The notes: generated by a model not told the origin, from the letters alone. A stretch of DNA of 64,000 nucleotides from Xenorhabdus szentirmaii DSM 16338 (GCF_002632585.1 NZ_NIBV01000001.1:734094-798093), one strand, 5' to 3'. Shown: positions 34,690-47,031, counted from the stretch's first letter. Program-made: numbers and translations.

Positions 34690-35202
34690 ATGAAATATGA
34701 TACTTCCGAACTTTGTGATATCTATCAAGAAGATATAAACGTGGTAGAGCCGCTATTCTCCAACTTTGGTGGGCGTACTTCATTTGGTGGTCAGATCATC
34801 ACGGTGAAATGCTTTGAAGACAATGGCCTCATTTACGATTTACTTGAAGAAAATGGGCATGGCCGGATTCTGCTCGTTGATGGCGGTGGATCGGTACGCA
34901 AGGCACTTGTTGATGCTGAATTAGCTCAACTTGCCACCAATAATGAATGGGAAGGCATTGTCGTCTACGGCGCAGTGCGCCAAGTTGATTACCTTGCTGA
35001 ACTTGATATCGGTATTCAGGCCATGGCCGCCATTCCTGCTGGTTCTAACAGTGAAGGAATAGGAGAAAGCGATATTAGGGTGAATTTCGGTGGCGTGACG
35101 TTCTTCTCTGGCGACTATCTCTATGCCGACAATACCGGCATCGTATTGTCTGATGTCCCGCTGGAGATTGATGACGACAGCGATGAAGATGATGAGATGT
35201 AA
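34690..35202 (+). CDS. rraA: Ribonuclease E activity regulator RraA
   Basis: RraA is a trimeric ring protein that binds the RNase E C-terminal region and slows RNA decay. The start at 34690 gives [15 protein letters not shown] as in E. coli; an open frame upstream to 34618 is not conserved. The 170-residue product has [19 protein letters not shown] and [19 protein letters not shown]. It ends in a very acidic tail of Asp and Glu, about nine residues longer than E. coli. Confidence 0.95.
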   Translation: MKYDTSELCDIYQEDINVVEPLFSNFGGRTSFGGQIITVKCFEDNGLIYDLLEENGHGRILLVDGGGSVRKALVDAELAQLATNNEWEGIVVYGAVRQVDYLAELDIGIQAMAAIPAGSNSEGIGESDIRVNFGGVTFFSGDYLYADNTGIVLSDVPLEIDDDSDEDDEM

Positions 35203-35228
35203 GCTCCATCACCTTTGATTGAGCATGT

Positions 35229-35257
35229 AAAAAAGGGCGTAATCATCCGCCCTTTTT
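35229..35257. terminator. Terminator between rraA and zapB
   Basis: AAAAAGGGCG and CGCCCTTTTT pair around an 8-nt loop and can serve both convergent genes. Confidence 0.85.
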
Positions 35258-35277
35258 CAATTAATCCGCCGGATACC

Positions 35278-35520
35278 TTATTGTACGTCTTCCATTTTAC
35301 CCAGCAGAGTACGCAAACGTTCTTGCCATGCTGATTGTTCTTGTTTGAGCTGCTCATTTTCACGAATCAGTGCTTCACGGCTCGTTGTCGCATTTTGGAC
35401 ATCCTGAGATAACACTGTGTTCTGCTCTTTTAATTCTTCAATTTCCATCTGTAGCAAAGTGATAGTATCAATCGCTTGCTGAACTTTAGATTCTAGCTTC
35501 TCAAAAACTTCAAATGACAT
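35278..35520 (-). CDS. zapB: Cell division coiled-coil protein ZapB
   Basis: ZapB is a small cytoplasmic antiparallel coiled coil that joins ZapA and MatP at the Z-ring. The 80-residue product is almost wholly heptad-like ([20 protein letters not shown], then repeats rich in Glu, Gln and Leu), matching E. coli ZapB (81 aa). It diverges from glpF and converges with rraA. Confidence 0.94.
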   Translation of the reverse strand: MSFEVFEKLESKVQQAIDTITLLQMEIEELKEQNTVLSQDVQNATTSREALIRENEQLKQEQSAWQERLRTLLGKMEDVQ

Positions 35521-35835
35521 TCTCGGGGCCCTCTTGTAAGCAATGCCTTGATTGTATTTAGCCGATTAGCGCCTGTCTAGTTTCATCCTTTCAATGTGCA
35601 GTATAACGCGAAATATAGCGACTAAAGCAAAATGTATATGAGATCACATTTAAGAGCTGAACAAAACCAAAATCAAATGCGAATTCGCTCATTTTGTTGA
35701 CGCAACACGCAGATTTCAATTTCGCTATTTCTCGTTTACGCGCATTAACGATAAATTCACAGGAACCTTTTTCTTAACATATAAGAAAGGACTAATAATT
35801 AGTCTTTTCCCTGTACTTTTTTATAGGATATAGAA
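35521..35835. promoter_or_regulatory. zapB/glpF divergent control region with a possible CRP site
   Basis: This 315-bp region holds the zapB and glpFK promoters. A 16-mer at 35633-35648, TGTATATGAGATCACA, matches CRP half-site TCACA fully and the other half in three of five positions, as expected for the CRP-dependent glpFK operon. I did not find a convincing GlpR operator. No gene is present. Confidence 0.4.
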
Positions 35836-36633
35836 ATGAGCCAGACCACAGCGCCAACATTATCAGGTCAATGCATTTCAGAATTTCTAGGCACATCACT
35901 GCTCGTTTTCTTTGGCTTAGGCTGTGTTGCGGCTGCCCGACTTGCCGGTGCACAACTAGGCTTATGGGAAATCAGTATCATTTGGGGCTTTGGTGTTGCC
36001 CTCGCTGTTTATCTTACGGCCGGTATTTCGGGTGCTCATCTTAACCCGGCCGTGACGATTGCCTTATGCCTATTTGCCAATTTTGACAGAAAAAAAGTGC
36101 TGCCTTATATCATTGCCCAGATGCTAGGTGGGTTTGTCGCGGCCCTTTTCGTCTACATGATGTATTACAACCTTTTCCTGGACTATGAGCAAGCTCATAA
36201 CATTGTTCGAGGCTCTCAGGAAAGTCTCTTTACCGCGGGTGTTTTCTCTACTTACCCAGCCACACAGATTTCCGTTTTACACGCATTTATCGTGGAAGTT
36301 ATCATCGCCGCCGTTTTGCTATGCTTAATCATGGCGCTGACAGATGACGGGAACGGTCTTCCTCGCGGGCCTTTAGCTCCTCTGTTAATTGGCATTCTTA
36401 TTGCTGTCATTGGTGGCTCATTTGGCCCTCTAACCGGGTTTGCCCTGAATCCGGCCCGTGATTTTGGCCCTAAATTGGTTGCTTATTTAGCAGGCTGGGG
36501 GGACATTGCCCTGACGGGAGGTAAGGATATCCCTTACTGCCTCGTTCCGCTAACAGCGCCTATTGTCGGTGCAATATTAGGTGCGCTGGGTTACCGGAAA
36601 TTGATTTCTCGCCATTTACCTCGCGAGGTTTGA
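35836..36633 (+). CDS. glpF: Glycerol facilitator GlpF
   Basis: GlpF is an aquaglyceroporin letting glycerol cross the inner membrane. The 265-residue product has six membrane helices and the two pore half-helix motifs SGAHLNPAVTIAL and GFALNPARDFGPKL; the Asp after the second NPA-Arg is typical of glycerol channels rather than water channels. It is followed by glpK after 84 bp, forming the usual glpFK operon. Confidence 0.96.
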   Translation: MSQTTAPTLSGQCISEFLGTSLLVFFGLGCVAAARLAGAQLGLWEISIIWGFGVALAVYLTAGISGAHLNPAVTIALCLFANFDRKKVLPYIIAQMLGGFVAALFVYMMYYNLFLDYEQAHNIVRGSQESLFTAGVFSTYPATQISVLHAFIVEVIIAAVLLCLIMALTDDGNGLPRGPLAPLLIGILIAVIGGSFGPLTGFALNPARDFGPKLVAYLAGWGDIALTGGKDIPYCLVPLTAPIVGAILGALGYRKLISRHLPREV

Positions 36634-36702
36634 GTTTGTCATACTACATTTATATTTATGACAAATTACCTAAACAATAAAACAATAAAAATGAATGAAT
36701 AA

Positions 36703-38241
<1,539 letters not shown>

Positions 38242-38261
38242 TTTAACCATCAGACAAACAA

Positions 38262-38296
38262 AAGCTCTGACATTGCAACGATGTCAGAGCCTTTTT
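38262..38296 (+). terminator. glpFK terminator
   Basis: GCTCTGACAT and ATGTCAGAGC pair perfectly around a 7-nt loop, followed by CTTTTT. Confidence 0.88.
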
Positions 38297-38330
38297 AATG
38301 AACATCCTCTTTCTGCGCAGAAAAGAGATA

Positions 38331-39518
38331 TCAAAAAGCAGTATGCTCTTGCCGCTGCACCCGCTGGGAAATAGGCAACCAGCAGAACAAAATCAACAGC
38401 GACATAGTAAACATCAACATACCGACACTGAATTGGCTATTTTGCGGTAACATCGCCGATAACCATGTCACGACTCCCGAACCGACATTCTGGAAGCCAC
38501 CAACTAAAGCACCAGCAGCTCCGGCCAGATAAGGGAAGGGTTCCATGGCGCCTGTCGTTGCCAACGGAAACAACATCCCTGCACCAAAAAAGAAAAGAGC
38601 AGCAGGCATTAACAGCGTCCAGATATTCATTATGCCGAACCAGCCAGGTAACCACATCAGTATGCCGGCTGATAAGCAACAAATGACAGAGCTCCACATA
38701 AGCCGATAAAATGTTTTACCTTCACGCCCTGCATACCATGCCCCAAAAAACGCAGCAGGGATCGGCAAAATAAACAAAATGCTCACGGTTAAACTATCCA
38801 GCCCCAGCACCGCTCCCATCAACACACCGCTGCTGGCTTCAAAAACCGCGACACCCGCCAATCCCCCCACAAGCATAATTAAATAAGCAACGAAAGAACT
38901 ATGCGAAAGCAGCTGATGGAAAGAGGCCAACATTGAGCTATGTTTCGTTTGGTCGGGCCGCGTTTCCGGTAAATAACGGAATAAACAAAAAGCGACAATA
39001 CACCCCAACATCAACAAAAATAAATAGCAAGCTCGCCAGCCAAAATAGTGCGCAGCCAAACTGCCAATCATCGGGGCAACCAGAGGACTCACCAATACTG
39101 CCATATTCAGCAGACTATTAGCATAACGCAGAAGTGTGCCGGTATATAAATCCCGTGGCATAGTACGCACCATCACCCCCGCAACTCCTGTTCCCAATCC
39201 CTGGAAGGCACTGGCTACCACCAACATCGACAGGTTGGGAGACAATAATGCACATACCGTCGCAATCAAAAAAATCGACATTCCCGTCAGAATGACCGGA
39301 CGACGTCCGATTTTATCGGATAGTGGACCATAAAAAAGTTGTGAAAACCCATATGAAAACAGGTATGCCGCCATGACCCTCTGAACTTCACCTGCCGGCT
39401 TCCCAAGATCCTTAGCGATATCTGCAATGACCGGCACATAGATTGTTTGGGTCATCTGCCCGACAGCAGCCAGAGCAATCAACATCAACAATAAATTAAA
39501 ATGTTCTACTTTTCTCAT
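38331..39518 (-). CDS. emrD: Multidrug efflux MFS transporter EmrD
   Basis: EmrD is a 12-helix major facilitator that expels hydrophobic compounds. The 395-residue product aligns along its length with E. coli EmrD (394 aa): LLLMLIALAAVGQMTQTIY at the first helix, the MFS motif A GPLSDKIGRRPVILTGMS near residues 63-80, TMPRDLYTG, and FGAGMLFPLATTGAMEPFPY. It converges with glpK. Confidence 0.93.
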   Translation of the reverse strand: MRKVEHFNLLLMLIALAAVGQMTQTIYVPVIADIAKDLGKPAGEVQRVMAAYLFSYGFSQLFYGPLSDKIGRRPVILTGMSIFLIATVCALLSPNLSMLVVASAFQGLGTGVAGVMVRTMPRDLYTGTLLRYANSLLNMAVLVSPLVAPMIGSLAAHYFGWRACYLFLLMLGCIVAFCLFRYLPETRPDQTKHSSMLASFHQLLSHSSFVAYLIMLVGGLAGVAVFEASSGVLMGAVLGLDSLTVSILFILPIPAAFFGAWYAGREGKTFYRLMWSSVICCLSAGILMWLPGWFGIMNIWTLLMPAALFFFGAGMLFPLATTGAMEPFPYLAGAAGALVGGFQNVGSGVVTWLSAMLPQNSQFSVGMLMFTMSLLILFCWLPISQRVQRQEHTAF

Positions 39519-39839
39519 CGCATTTACATACTGTCGAAAAAAAATATAATTATTGATTGCCCAAATCTATATTTTTTCCCGATAGTATACAATTCCATAA
39601 GACTAAAATATGGCAGTCAAATTCCCCTTTATTGTCAATAAAAATGTACATATCAGTCCAGAATACTCGCCAGTTTGCAGTCAATCTGACTGTGACACGT
39701 AATCGATAATGCTATTTCAGGCAATCACGTAAAATCTCTCCTTGATCACCGTTCAAACAGTGCTAATTCCACCTATTGATTCCCATTGTATTAATTTCGT
39801 ATTGATTGGCATCATCATTGTGTAGAGAGGTTACTCGTA
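39519..39839. other. emrD/fpr intergenic region
   Basis: These 321 bp hold the divergent emrD and fpr promoters and no gene. The ribosome binding site GAGAGG precedes fpr. fpr is SoxS-controlled in E. coli, but I could not place a soxbox with confidence. Confidence 0.5.
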
Positions 39840-40586
39840 ATGGCAAACTGGGTTACAGGAAAAGTTACCGACATAACCAATTGGACTGATTCACTTTTCA
39901 GCATCAAGGTCCACGCACCAATTGAAAAATTCACAGCCGGACAATTTGCAAAACTTGCACTCGAAATTGAAGGTACACGCATCCAACGTGCATATTCTTA
40001 CGTCAACTCGCCCAATGACAATAACCTTGAGTTTTACTTAGTCACTGTACCTGAAGGAAAGCTCAGCCCCCGACTGGCAACCTTAAAAGCCGGAGATGAG
40101 CTTTTGGTTACAGAGCAGGCTGCCGGTTTTTTTGTCCTTGATGAAGTCCCTGACAGCCAAACACTTTGGATGATTTCAACGGGTACAGCCATTGGCCCTT
40201 ATCTTTCTATTCTTCAGTTGGGGGATAACCTGGATAGATTTGAAAACATCGTTCTTATTCATGCTGTCAGATGGGGCAAAGACCTCAGTTATCTCCCCAT
40301 AATGAAAGAATTAGAAAAAAAATTTCAGGGCAAGCTAAGAATACAAACTATCGTCAGCAGAGAAAAATGGCCGGATTCACTGATGGGCAGAATTCCGGCA
40401 TTAATTGAAAATGGCGAACTGGAAGCTGCCGTTGGTTTACCCATCCAAGCAAGCAGCAGCCATATTATGTTGTGCGGGAATCCCCAAATGGTCAGAGATA
40501 CCCAACAATTACTGAAAGAGCAACGCAACATGACAAAACACCTGCGCCGCAAACCCGGCCATATAACCAGTGAGCAATACTGGTAA
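39840..40586 (+). CDS. fpr: Ferredoxin/flavodoxin-NADP+ reductase Fpr
   Basis: Fpr passes electrons between NADPH and flavodoxin or ferredoxin. The 248-residue product equals the E. coli enzyme. The FAD motif is RAYSYVNSPND, the NADP motif is STGTAIGPYLSILQLG, and the C terminus ends in EQYW with the terminal Trp typical of this subclass. The stop abuts the convergent yiiR stop without any gap. Confidence 0.97.
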   Translation: MANWVTGKVTDITNWTDSLFSIKVHAPIEKFTAGQFAKLALEIEGTRIQRAYSYVNSPNDNNLEFYLVTVPEGKLSPRLATLKAGDELLVTEQAAGFFVLDEVPDSQTLWMISTGTAIGPYLSILQLGDNLDRFENIVLIHAVRWGKDLSYLPIMKELEKKFQGKLRIQTIVSREKWPDSLMGRIPALIENGELEAAVGLPIQASSSHIMLCGNPQMVRDTQQLLKEQRNMTKHLRRKPGHITSEQYW

Positions 40587-41033
40587 TCAGCGTCTTGAGG
40601 CAGGTTTCCCGGCAGAAATATAATCTACCATTTCTGCCGCCTCACCAAAGCGATTGGCGCCTTCAATCCCCCGGAACACACCACAATCAAGAGCCATCAT
40701 CACTAAAATCAACGTTGGCACAAAACGGCCAATCCCCCATTGCCATATTGGCGCCACAGCACTCCAATCAAAGGATAACAGCGCCCAAGCCAAGACCAGC
40801 AATAATACCCAGCCCCCTCTTTTATTACGATCATGCAGGCGTTTCGAAAAAATTGCCGCCGTTGGATAAAATAGTAAAACAACCGCTGCTATCGCATAAT
40901 TAATGGGCAGAATGTGCATTCCGTGCAGTGTCAGGAGAATTAAAATCAATGCGAAGCAAATACCAATGCCAATCCAAAACTCCCGTCGACCAATTCGGCC
41001 TTTGAATGAGAATCCCCATTGTTGTAATGTCAT
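40587..41033 (-). CDS. yiiR: DUF805 membrane protein YiiR
   Basis: The start at 41033 gives MTLQQWGFSFKGRIGRREFW and 148 residues with four membrane helices. The pattern F-GR-GRREFW and a later KRLHDRNKRGGW define DUF805. Length and position next to fpr and yiiQ match E. coli YiiR (146 aa). Function is unknown. The frame stays open to 41195 but that part is not conserved. It diverges from yiiQ across 58 bp. Confidence 0.88.
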   Translation of the reverse strand: MTLQQWGFSFKGRIGRREFWIGIGICFALILILLTLHGMHILPINYAIAAVVLLFYPTAAIFSKRLHDRNKRGGWVLLLVLAWALLSFDWSAVAPIWQWGIGRFVPTLILVMMALDCGVFRGIEGANRFGEAAEMVDYISAGKPASRR

Positions 41034-41091
41034 GTACTCTTTTCCAATTGTAGATGCTGTTTTTCCAGCCGTTAACTCAGTGAGTAAAAAG

Positions 41092-41712
41092 ATGAAAACA
41101 GGACTAAATAAACTTCTGGTGACAATATTAATCTCTTTTGGCATTGGTTTACCATTATCTGCCCTTGCGGGTGAGGTTTCTGTCACACCCTTCACTGACT
41201 CACGGCTGATCTATCTCATGCCCAATTCGCCCACCTTTGAAGTCACAATTCCGGCCTTCAGGGAAAAATACAACAAAAACCACCCCGAAATACCATTGTA
41301 TGAATACCGCGTCGTCGCGAGTAAAAATATTTCTCTGCCGTTTATCCGTGCAGCCAGTAAAATCAATGAGAAAATCTACTCTTCAGCAGTACTGGAACGG
41401 GGTAGTGAAAAAATCAAAAGCCTGCAAATTACAGTGCTGCCCTCGGGAAATAAACAAGAAGATGAGAAAAATCTTCTATTGGCGCAACAGTATATCGTCG
41501 CCTTAATCAATCAATTTGAACCGACTCTGACTATTGCGCAGGCAAAAATCCAGTTAGAGAAGCTGTTGAAGACCGCCGAAAGTCATTCTTCTTTCAGCCA
41601 AAAAATAGGGGCAATGCGTTATATCATCGTAAACAGCAGCGAAAATATAATGACCTTCGCAATTGAACCGATTAAGCTATCACTATCTGATACCTTAACA
41701 AATGAAAATTAG
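41092..41712 (+). CDS. yiiQ: YiiQ family (DUF1454) secreted protein
   Basis: The start at 41092 gives MKTGLNKLLVTILISFGIG, a signal peptide ending near Ala-Leu-Ala-Gly at residues 24-27, and a 206-residue precursor. The mature part has SPTFEVTIPAFREKYN and AMRYIIVNSSENIMTFAIEP, matching E. coli YiiQ (199 aa). Function is unknown; it is probably periplasmic. Its position between yiiR and tpiA is conserved. A GTG at 41080 is an alternative start. Confidence 0.85.
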   Translation: MKTGLNKLLVTILISFGIGLPLSALAGEVSVTPFTDSRLIYLMPNSPTFEVTIPAFREKYNKNHPEIPLYEYRVVASKNISLPFIRAASKINEKIYSSAVLERGSEKIKSLQITVLPSGNKQEDEKNLLLAQQYIVALINQFEPTLTIAQAKIQLEKLLKTAESHSSFSQKIGAMRYIIVNSSENIMTFAIEPIKLSLSDTLTNEN

Positions 41713-41863
41713 TGACACAGCGCAGAGCTATTCCCGTCGATGATCTTTATACTGTCGGGATTCCGCTTGCAAGGAATGGCATAAGCCATAAGCGCCATTC
41801 CGGCAAAGAAAGCGTATTAATTCAGTTCGCAATTTGATTATTTTCTGGTTGGAGGGAAAAAAC

Positions 41864-42631
41864 ATGCGACATCCACTCGTTATGGGTAACTGGAAATTAA
41901 ATGGCAGTACCCACATGGTTAACGACCTGATTGCAGGCCTGCGTGAAGAATTGAGCAACGTTGACGGCTGTGGCGTCGCTATTGCACCACCAACAGTTTA
42001 TGTTTCTCTGGCCAAAAATGCACTGGCCGGCAGCCGAATCGCCCTGGGTGCCCAAGATACAGGCGTGAACCTTTCTGGCGCATTCACTGGTGAAACGTCC
42101 GCTGAAATGCTGAAAGACGTCGGTGCGAAATATATCATTATCGGCCATTCTGAACGCCGTACTTACCACAAAGAAAGCGACGAGCTGATTGCCAAGAAAT
42201 TCGCAATCCTGAAAGAACAAGGTCTGATCCCTGTTCTGTGCATTGGTGAAACAGAACAAGAGAATGAAGCGGGCCAGACCGAAGCTGTTTGTGCACGCCA
42301 AATCGATGCGGTCTTGAACACGCTGGGTGCAGAAGCATTCAAAGATACCGTGATTGCCTACGAACCTGTCTGGGCGATAGGCACGGGCAAATCTGCAACA
42401 CCTGCGCAAGCTCAAGCCGTTCATAAGTTCATCCGTGATCACATCGCAAAACAAGATGCCGCTATCGCTGAACAAGTGATTATTCAATACGGTGGTTCTG
42501 TCAACGCCAGCAATGCCGCTGAACTGTTCACCCAACCCGATATCGACGGTGCACTGGTCGGTGGCGCATCCCTGAAAGCCGATGCCTTTGCGGTGATCGT
42601 TAAAGCCGCTGCTGAAGCCAAAAAAGCATAA
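41864..42631 (+). CDS. tpiA: Triosephosphate isomerase TpiA
   Basis: TpiA interconverts dihydroxyacetone phosphate and glyceraldehyde 3-phosphate. The start at 41864 follows a GGAGGG ribosome binding site and gives 255 residues, as in E. coli. Active-site residues are visible: Lys in MGNWKLNGS, His in [13 protein letters not shown], Glu in [13 protein letters not shown], and the phosphate loop [11 protein letters not shown]. Confidence 0.98.
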   Translation: MRHPLVMGNWKLNGSTHMVNDLIAGLREELSNVDGCGVAIAPPTVYVSLAKNALAGSRIALGAQDTGVNLSGAFTGETSAEMLKDVGAKYIIIGHSERRTYHKESDELIAKKFAILKEQGLIPVLCIGETEQENEAGQTEAVCARQIDAVLNTLGAEAFKDTVIAYEPVWAIGTGKSATPAQAQAVHKFIRDHIAKQDAAIAEQVIIQYGGSVNASNAAELFTQPDIDGALVGGASLKADAFAVIVKAAAEAKKA

Positions 42632-42649
42632 TTTGGCATTCATTCGCCC

Positions 42650-42677
42650 AACCGCCACGAGATAGCTCGCGGCGGTT
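42650..42677. terminator. Hairpin between tpiA and sbp
   Basis: AACCGCCACGAG and CTCGCGGCGGTT form a 12-bp stem with one mismatch and a 4-nt loop. No T run follows, so termination is less sure. Confidence 0.5.
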
Positions 42678-42710
42678 AGCAGCGGTTAACAGAATCAGCT
42701 GCCAGCCCTT

Positions 42711-43709
42711 TTAGCGGCGAATAATTTCATCAAAAACACCCCCTGTCGCAAAATGTTTTTTCTGTGCGCTATCCCAGCCACCAAAGACATCATCAATCGT
42801 AAAGAGTTTTAAATCAGGGAAAATAGCATGGTATTTCTTTGCGATGGCTTTATCACGGGGACGATAGTAATTTTCAGCCGCAATTTCCTGTCCAACAGGC
42901 GAATAAAGATATTGCAGATATTCCGTCGCCAACTTGCGCGTGCCTCGCTTATCAACCACTTTATCAACAACAGCCACTGTTGGCTCAGCCAGAATGGAAA
43001 TGCTGGGTGTGACAATTTCAAATTTTCCTTTCCCCAAGGCATTAATCGCCAGCAACGCTTCATTTTCCCATGCAATCAATACATCACCAATCCCACGCTC
43101 CACAAACGTATTTGTCGCCCCACGAGCCCCTGAATCCAGCACTTCAACATTTTTATACAATGCTTTCACGAACGCTTTGGCTTTGGCCTGATCCTGATTG
43201 TTATGCGCTAATCCATATCCCCAGGCCGCCAGATAATTCCAGCGGGCGCCACCCGACGTTTTCGGATTCAGCGTCACAACAGAAACTTCGGGACGAATTA
43301 AATCAGACCAATCTTTTATCTGCTTAGGGTTGCCCTTTCTCACCAAGAAGACAATCGTTGATGTATAAGGCGCTGAATTATCAGGCAGACGTTTGATCCA
43401 ATTTTTATCAATCCTCCCTCGCTCGGCAATAGCATCCACATCAAACGCCAGCGCCAGCGTGACAACATCCGCCTGAAGACCATTAATAACAGAAGTTGCC
43501 TGCTTGCCAGAGCCTCCATGTGACTGCCGGATTTTCACATTATCTCCGGTTTTGTGATGCCAATATTCACTGAATGCCTGATCATATTGCTGATACAGCT
43601 CACGGGTCGGATCGTAAGAAACATTCAAAAGTTGAACCTCTTTTGCCCACACACTGTTTCCCCACAGACTGCACATCAAGAATGCTGCTATTACGATGAA
43701 CTGCCTCAT
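42711..43709 (-). CDS. sbp: Periplasmic sulfate-binding protein Sbp
   Basis: Sbp delivers sulfate to the CysUWA transporter. I chose Met 43709, giving the signal peptide [20 protein letters not shown] cleaved after Trp-Ala near residue 22, and 332 residues; the frame extends upstream to 43778 but lacks a signal peptide there. Typical blocks are [32 protein letters not shown] and [19 protein letters not shown]. It sits next to pfkA, as in E. coli. Confidence 0.95.
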   Translation of the reverse strand: MRQFIVIAAFLMCSLWGNSVWAKEVQLLNVSYDPTRELYQQYDQAFSEYWHHKTGDNVKIRQSHGGSGKQATSVINGLQADVVTLALAFDVDAIAERGRIDKNWIKRLPDNSAPYTSTIVFLVRKGNPKQIKDWSDLIRPEVSVVTLNPKTSGGARWNYLAAWGYGLAHNNQDQAKAKAFVKALYKNVEVLDSGARGATNTFVERGIGDVLIAWENEALLAINALGKGKFEIVTPSISILAEPTVAVVDKVVDKRGTRKLATEYLQYLYSPVGQEIAAENYYRPRDKAIAKKYHAIFPDLKLFTIDDVFGGWDSAQKKHFATGGVFDEIIRR

Positions 43710-43916
43710 TGCAGAATATTTTTCAGCATCCCGTCTTCCTGACGGTCTTGCCTTTATAATGATTGCGTTCATAACCACGGTGATCTGCTCCCCTAAGCTA
43801 TTATGATTGGAGTTTTCGTCATAAGAACTGACAGAACCACAAAAGCTGACAGAAAGAGTTATTACGCTGAAATAATTTAAAATTTCTGCTTATACACAAG
43901 GGGAATATGGGAAAGC

Positions 43917-43941
43917 AGACAGCCACCTGATATGGCTGTCT
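43917..43941. terminator. Hairpin after pfkA
   Basis: AGACAGCCA and TGGCTGTCT pair perfectly around a 7-nt loop, about 33 bp after the pfkA stop on the minus strand. There is no strong T run. Confidence 0.5.
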
Positions 43942-43973
43942 CTGAGGCAGAATGTGGCAGGTGGTTATCAGGG

Positions 43974-44951
43974 TCAGTAGAGTTTCTTCGCTGTTTCCAG
44001 CCAATCTTTCTTGAAGATACGTTGCATATTCTGGACTGCGTCAATGATATCGTGATGAACAAGTTTCTCGTTCTGGATACCAACACAGCGACCACCATAT
44101 CCTTCTAACAGTAACTGAACGGAATAAGCTCCCATTCGCGAAGCCAGAATGCGATCATAAGCTACCGGTGCGCCACCACGTTGAATATGCCCCAATACCG
44201 TAGCCCGCGTTTCGTGGCGAGTGTCTGTTTCAATATATTTTGCCAATTCACTGACATCACAAACATGTTCCGTAATGGCAACAATGGCATGGCGCTTGCC
44301 TTTTTGAATTCCAGCCTTAATTTCAGCCAAAAGCTCTTCACGATCAAACGGTGTTTCACTCTCTGGCAAAACGATAAATTCACATCCACCCGCAATTGCA
44401 GCAGATAAAGTCAGATCCCCGCAATAACGCCCCATGACTTCTACAATAGAAATTCGTTTGTGGGATGTGGAGGTATCACGCAAACGGTCAATCGCTTCTA
44501 CTACCGTTTCCAACGCGGTGAAATAACCAATGGTGTAATCTGTACCCGCAACATCATTATCAATTGTACCCGGCAGGCCAATGCAAGGAAAACCGGCTTC
44601 GGTCAGCTTCTTCGCACCTAAATAAGAGCCATCACCACCAATCACCACCAGCGCATCAATCTCATTTTTACGCATATTTTCAATGGCAGTTTCCCGCACT
44701 TTATCATTTCTGAACTCCGGAAACCGCGCCGATCCCAAAAACGTACCGCCACGGTTGATCATGTCAGAAACGCTAAAGCGGTCGAGTTTCTTCATGCGAT
44801 TCTCATACAGCCCCAGATAGCCATCATAAATGCCATAAACTTCCAACCCTTCGGTTAAAGCGGCACGAACAACACCACGAATAGCGGCGTTCATGCCAGG
44901 CGCATCACCGCCACTCGTTAAGACTCCGATTCTTTTAATCTTGTTGATCAT
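43974..44951 (-). CDS. pfkA: ATP-dependent 6-phosphofructokinase PfkA
   Basis: PfkA makes fructose 1,6-bisphosphate, the committed step of glycolysis. The 325-residue product has [19 protein letters not shown] at the N terminus, ATP-site [12 protein letters not shown], the catalytic [17 protein letters not shown] near residues 124-140, and [13 protein letters not shown]. It is slightly longer than E. coli PfkA (320). It lies between sbp and fieF. Confidence 0.97.
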   Translation of the reverse strand: MINKIKRIGVLTSGGDAPGMNAAIRGVVRAALTEGLEVYGIYDGYLGLYENRMKKLDRFSVSDMINRGGTFLGSARFPEFRNDKVRETAIENMRKNEIDALVVIGGDGSYLGAKKLTEAGFPCIGLPGTIDNDVAGTDYTIGYFTALETVVEAIDRLRDTSTSHKRISIVEVMGRYCGDLTLSAAIAGGCEFIVLPESETPFDREELLAEIKAGIQKGKRHAIVAITEHVCDVSELAKYIETDTRHETRATVLGHIQRGGAPVAYDRILASRMGAYSVQLLLEGYGGRCVGIQNEKLVHHDIIDAVQNMQRIFKKDWLETAKKLY

Positions 44952-45156
44952 GATGACCTCTGACTTATAGATATAATATTTACCAATCTGCTGACGATTT
45001 CCCTAACGGGATATATTTATGGCGATTTTACAAAACCTGATTGTCACTTTACTGGCTGAATTGATTCAACAGAATCTATGATACGGAAAAATACCCAACC
45101 TGCATCAAGATTATGCCTATTTTTTGACGATCTTTTGATTATGAATAAATTCTCCA

Positions 45157-46056
45157 TCAATCCCAGCGATTTTTATTCTCTTCAGGAACAGCAGAACAAG
45201 GATCCTGATGAATAATAATATCGGCACCAGCGAACCTGTTTCTCAATTTATTTTCCAGTCCTTCCGCCAAAGCATGAGCCTGCACCAACGGCAAACTATC
45301 ATCCATTTCCAGGTGAAACTGGATAAAACGTGTCGGCCCTGATTGTCGGGTCCGCAATTGATGACCACCTTCTACACCGGGATGGTTCTGGATAATTTCA
45401 ATAATCTCTTGCCGCTCTGCATCCGGCAATGCTTTATCCAGCAACGATTGTACGGCATCATACCCCATCCGCAATGCACTATAGAGAATGTAGCCTCCAA
45501 TTCCTAAAGCGAACAGGGCATCTGCACGTTTAAAACCATACAAACTCAAAATCAACGCCACCAAAATTGCCCCGTTCATCAATAGATCAGATTTGTAATG
45601 CAACATATCAGCACGAATTGCCTGACTTTGTGTTTTACTGATCACCCATTTCTGGAACACCAACAAACAGGATGTCGATATCAGTGCAAAGATAATGACC
45701 CAGATACCTATCGTCGCATGCTCTAATGGCTTGGGCGAAAAGAGATGCTGGACCCCTGTCAAAAACAAGAAAATCGCAGAGCCGGAGACAAACATACTTT
45801 GGGCTAACGCTGCAAGTGACTCCGCTTTACCATGACCAAAAGCATGTTCTTTATCAGCAGGTTGAAGTGAATAACGCACAGCCAAGAAATTGGTCAGGGA
45901 TGCAACCAAATCGACTAAAGAATCCACCAATGCAGCCAATAAACTGACGGACCCCGTAAGCCACCATGAAAAAATCTTTATGATTAACAACACGCCGGCC
46001 AGTACTGCCGCCGCCAATGCAGCAGCACTGACCCATCGCCCATAATTTATCTTCAT
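45157..46056 (-). CDS. fieF: Cation efflux transporter FieF (YiiP)
   Basis: FieF exports zinc and iron in exchange for protons (cation diffusion facilitator family). The 299-residue product has six membrane helices. The transport site is formed by [11 protein letters not shown] (helix 2) and [14 protein letters not shown] (helix 5). The intervening [16 protein letters not shown] loop carries further metal ligands, and the C-terminal domain binds regulatory metals ([10 protein letters not shown]). In E. coli its neighbour is cpxP; here about 5.7 kb of other genes separates them. Confidence 0.95.
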   Translation of the reverse strand: MKINYGRWVSAAALAAAVLAGVLLIIKIFSWWLTGSVSLLAALVDSLVDLVASLTNFLAVRYSLQPADKEHAFGHGKAESLAALAQSMFVSGSAIFLFLTGVQHLFSPKPLEHATIGIWVIIFALISTSCLLVFQKWVISKTQSQAIRADMLHYKSDLLMNGAILVALILSLYGFKRADALFALGIGGYILYSALRMGYDAVQSLLDKALPDAERQEIIEIIQNHPGVEGGHQLRTRQSGPTRFIQFHLEMDDSLPLVQAHALAEGLENKLRNRFAGADIIIHQDPCSAVPEENKNRWD

Positions 46057-46086
46057 CGACTATCACCCTAGGTTATTCAATTAGCC

Positions 46087-47031
46087 TTAGGTATAAAAAT
46101 AGCGCGTCAGATGAAAAAATATAGGGGCAGCAAAACAAAGCGAGTCGATTCTATCCAGCATTCCACCATGGCCTTCAATAATCCCGCCAAAATCCTTCAC
46201 CCCACTGTCTCGTTTAATTGCCGACATACACAAACCGCCAATGAATCCCATCAACGTGATCGCCAACGACATTAATCCCGCGACCCACGGGGAAAAAGGC
46301 GTTACCCAAAACAATGAAACACCCAATAACACAGAGGCTAAAACACCTCCCACAAATCCCTCGACGGTTTTATTGGGGCTAAGCTTTGGCACAATCGGGT
46401 GCTTACCAAATAGCTTGCCGAATACATACTGCAAAACATCCGACATTTGCACCACAATCATCAGGAACAGCAATAACTTGATATTCTGATCCTGATATTC
46501 AGGAATATCCAACATCAACAACGCGGGTGCATGACTGATGGCAAACACGGTGACCAACATTCCCCACTGAATTTTGGCAGTCCGCTCCAGAAAGTGCGTG
46601 GTATCGCCGACCAACGCAGTACGGGCAGGCAAAAACAAGAAGACATAAACCGGAATAAATACGGAAAACAACCCATACCATTGCACTCCAACCAGCACAT
46701 ACTGTACCGGCATAAAAACAAAGAAACACCAGAACAGGGCTTCATGGTCACTGCGGCGGGTGGGCGTCAGCGTAATAAATTCACGCAGGGCAAAAAATGA
46801 CATCACCGCAAACAAAATAACCGATCCCACAGGCCCGACAACAATGGCGATGACACAGATGATACACATCATCCACCAGCCCCGAATTCGGGCGTTCAGA
46901 TTATCAATCGTCGCGTTGCTCTTTTCTCCTGAATACCAAAGTGCCAGAATCCCGCCAATTATGCTGGCAATGATCAACAAGCCAAATACACCCCCCAGCA
47001 ACAGCATTAAATCATGATCTATTTTTGTCAT
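46087..47031 (-). CDS. CdsA-like phosphatidate cytidylyltransferase (YnbB type)
   Basis: CdsA enzymes make CDP-diacylglycerol from phosphatidate and CTP in the inner membrane. The 314-residue product has about eight membrane helices and the family signature SAIKRDSGVKDFGGIIEGHG and DRIDSLCFAAPIFF. SPNKTVEGFVGG is a second conserved block. It resembles E. coli YnbB, a second copy besides housekeeping cdsA. The start at 47031 overlaps the upstream acyltransferase stop as ATGA, so the two are translationally coupled. Confidence 0.86.
   Translation of the reverse strand: MTKIDHDLMLLLGGVFGLLIIASIIGGILALWYSGEKSNATIDNLNARIRGWWMMCIICVIAIVVGPVGSVILFAVMSFFALREFITLTPTRRSDHEALFWCFFVFMPVQYVLVGVQWYGLFSVFIPVYVFLFLPARTALVGDTTHFLERTAKIQWGMLVTVFAISHAPALLMLDIPEYQDQNIKLLLFLMIVVQMSDVLQYVFGKLFGKHPIVPKLSPNKTVEGFVGGVLASVLLGVSLFWVTPFSPWVAGLMSLAITLMGFIGGLCMSAIKRDSGVKDFGGIIEGHGGMLDRIDSLCFAAPIFFHLTRYFYT

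Noticed and set aside
35690-35770. GlpR operator upstream of glpF
   Set aside because: Short TTCG and CGCG motifs are present but do not form the 20-bp GlpR consensus palindrome.
41897-42658. 253-residue frame antisense to tpiA
   Set aside because: Long only because of the codon composition of tpiA on the other strand; composition is Cys/Phe-rich and unlike a real protein.
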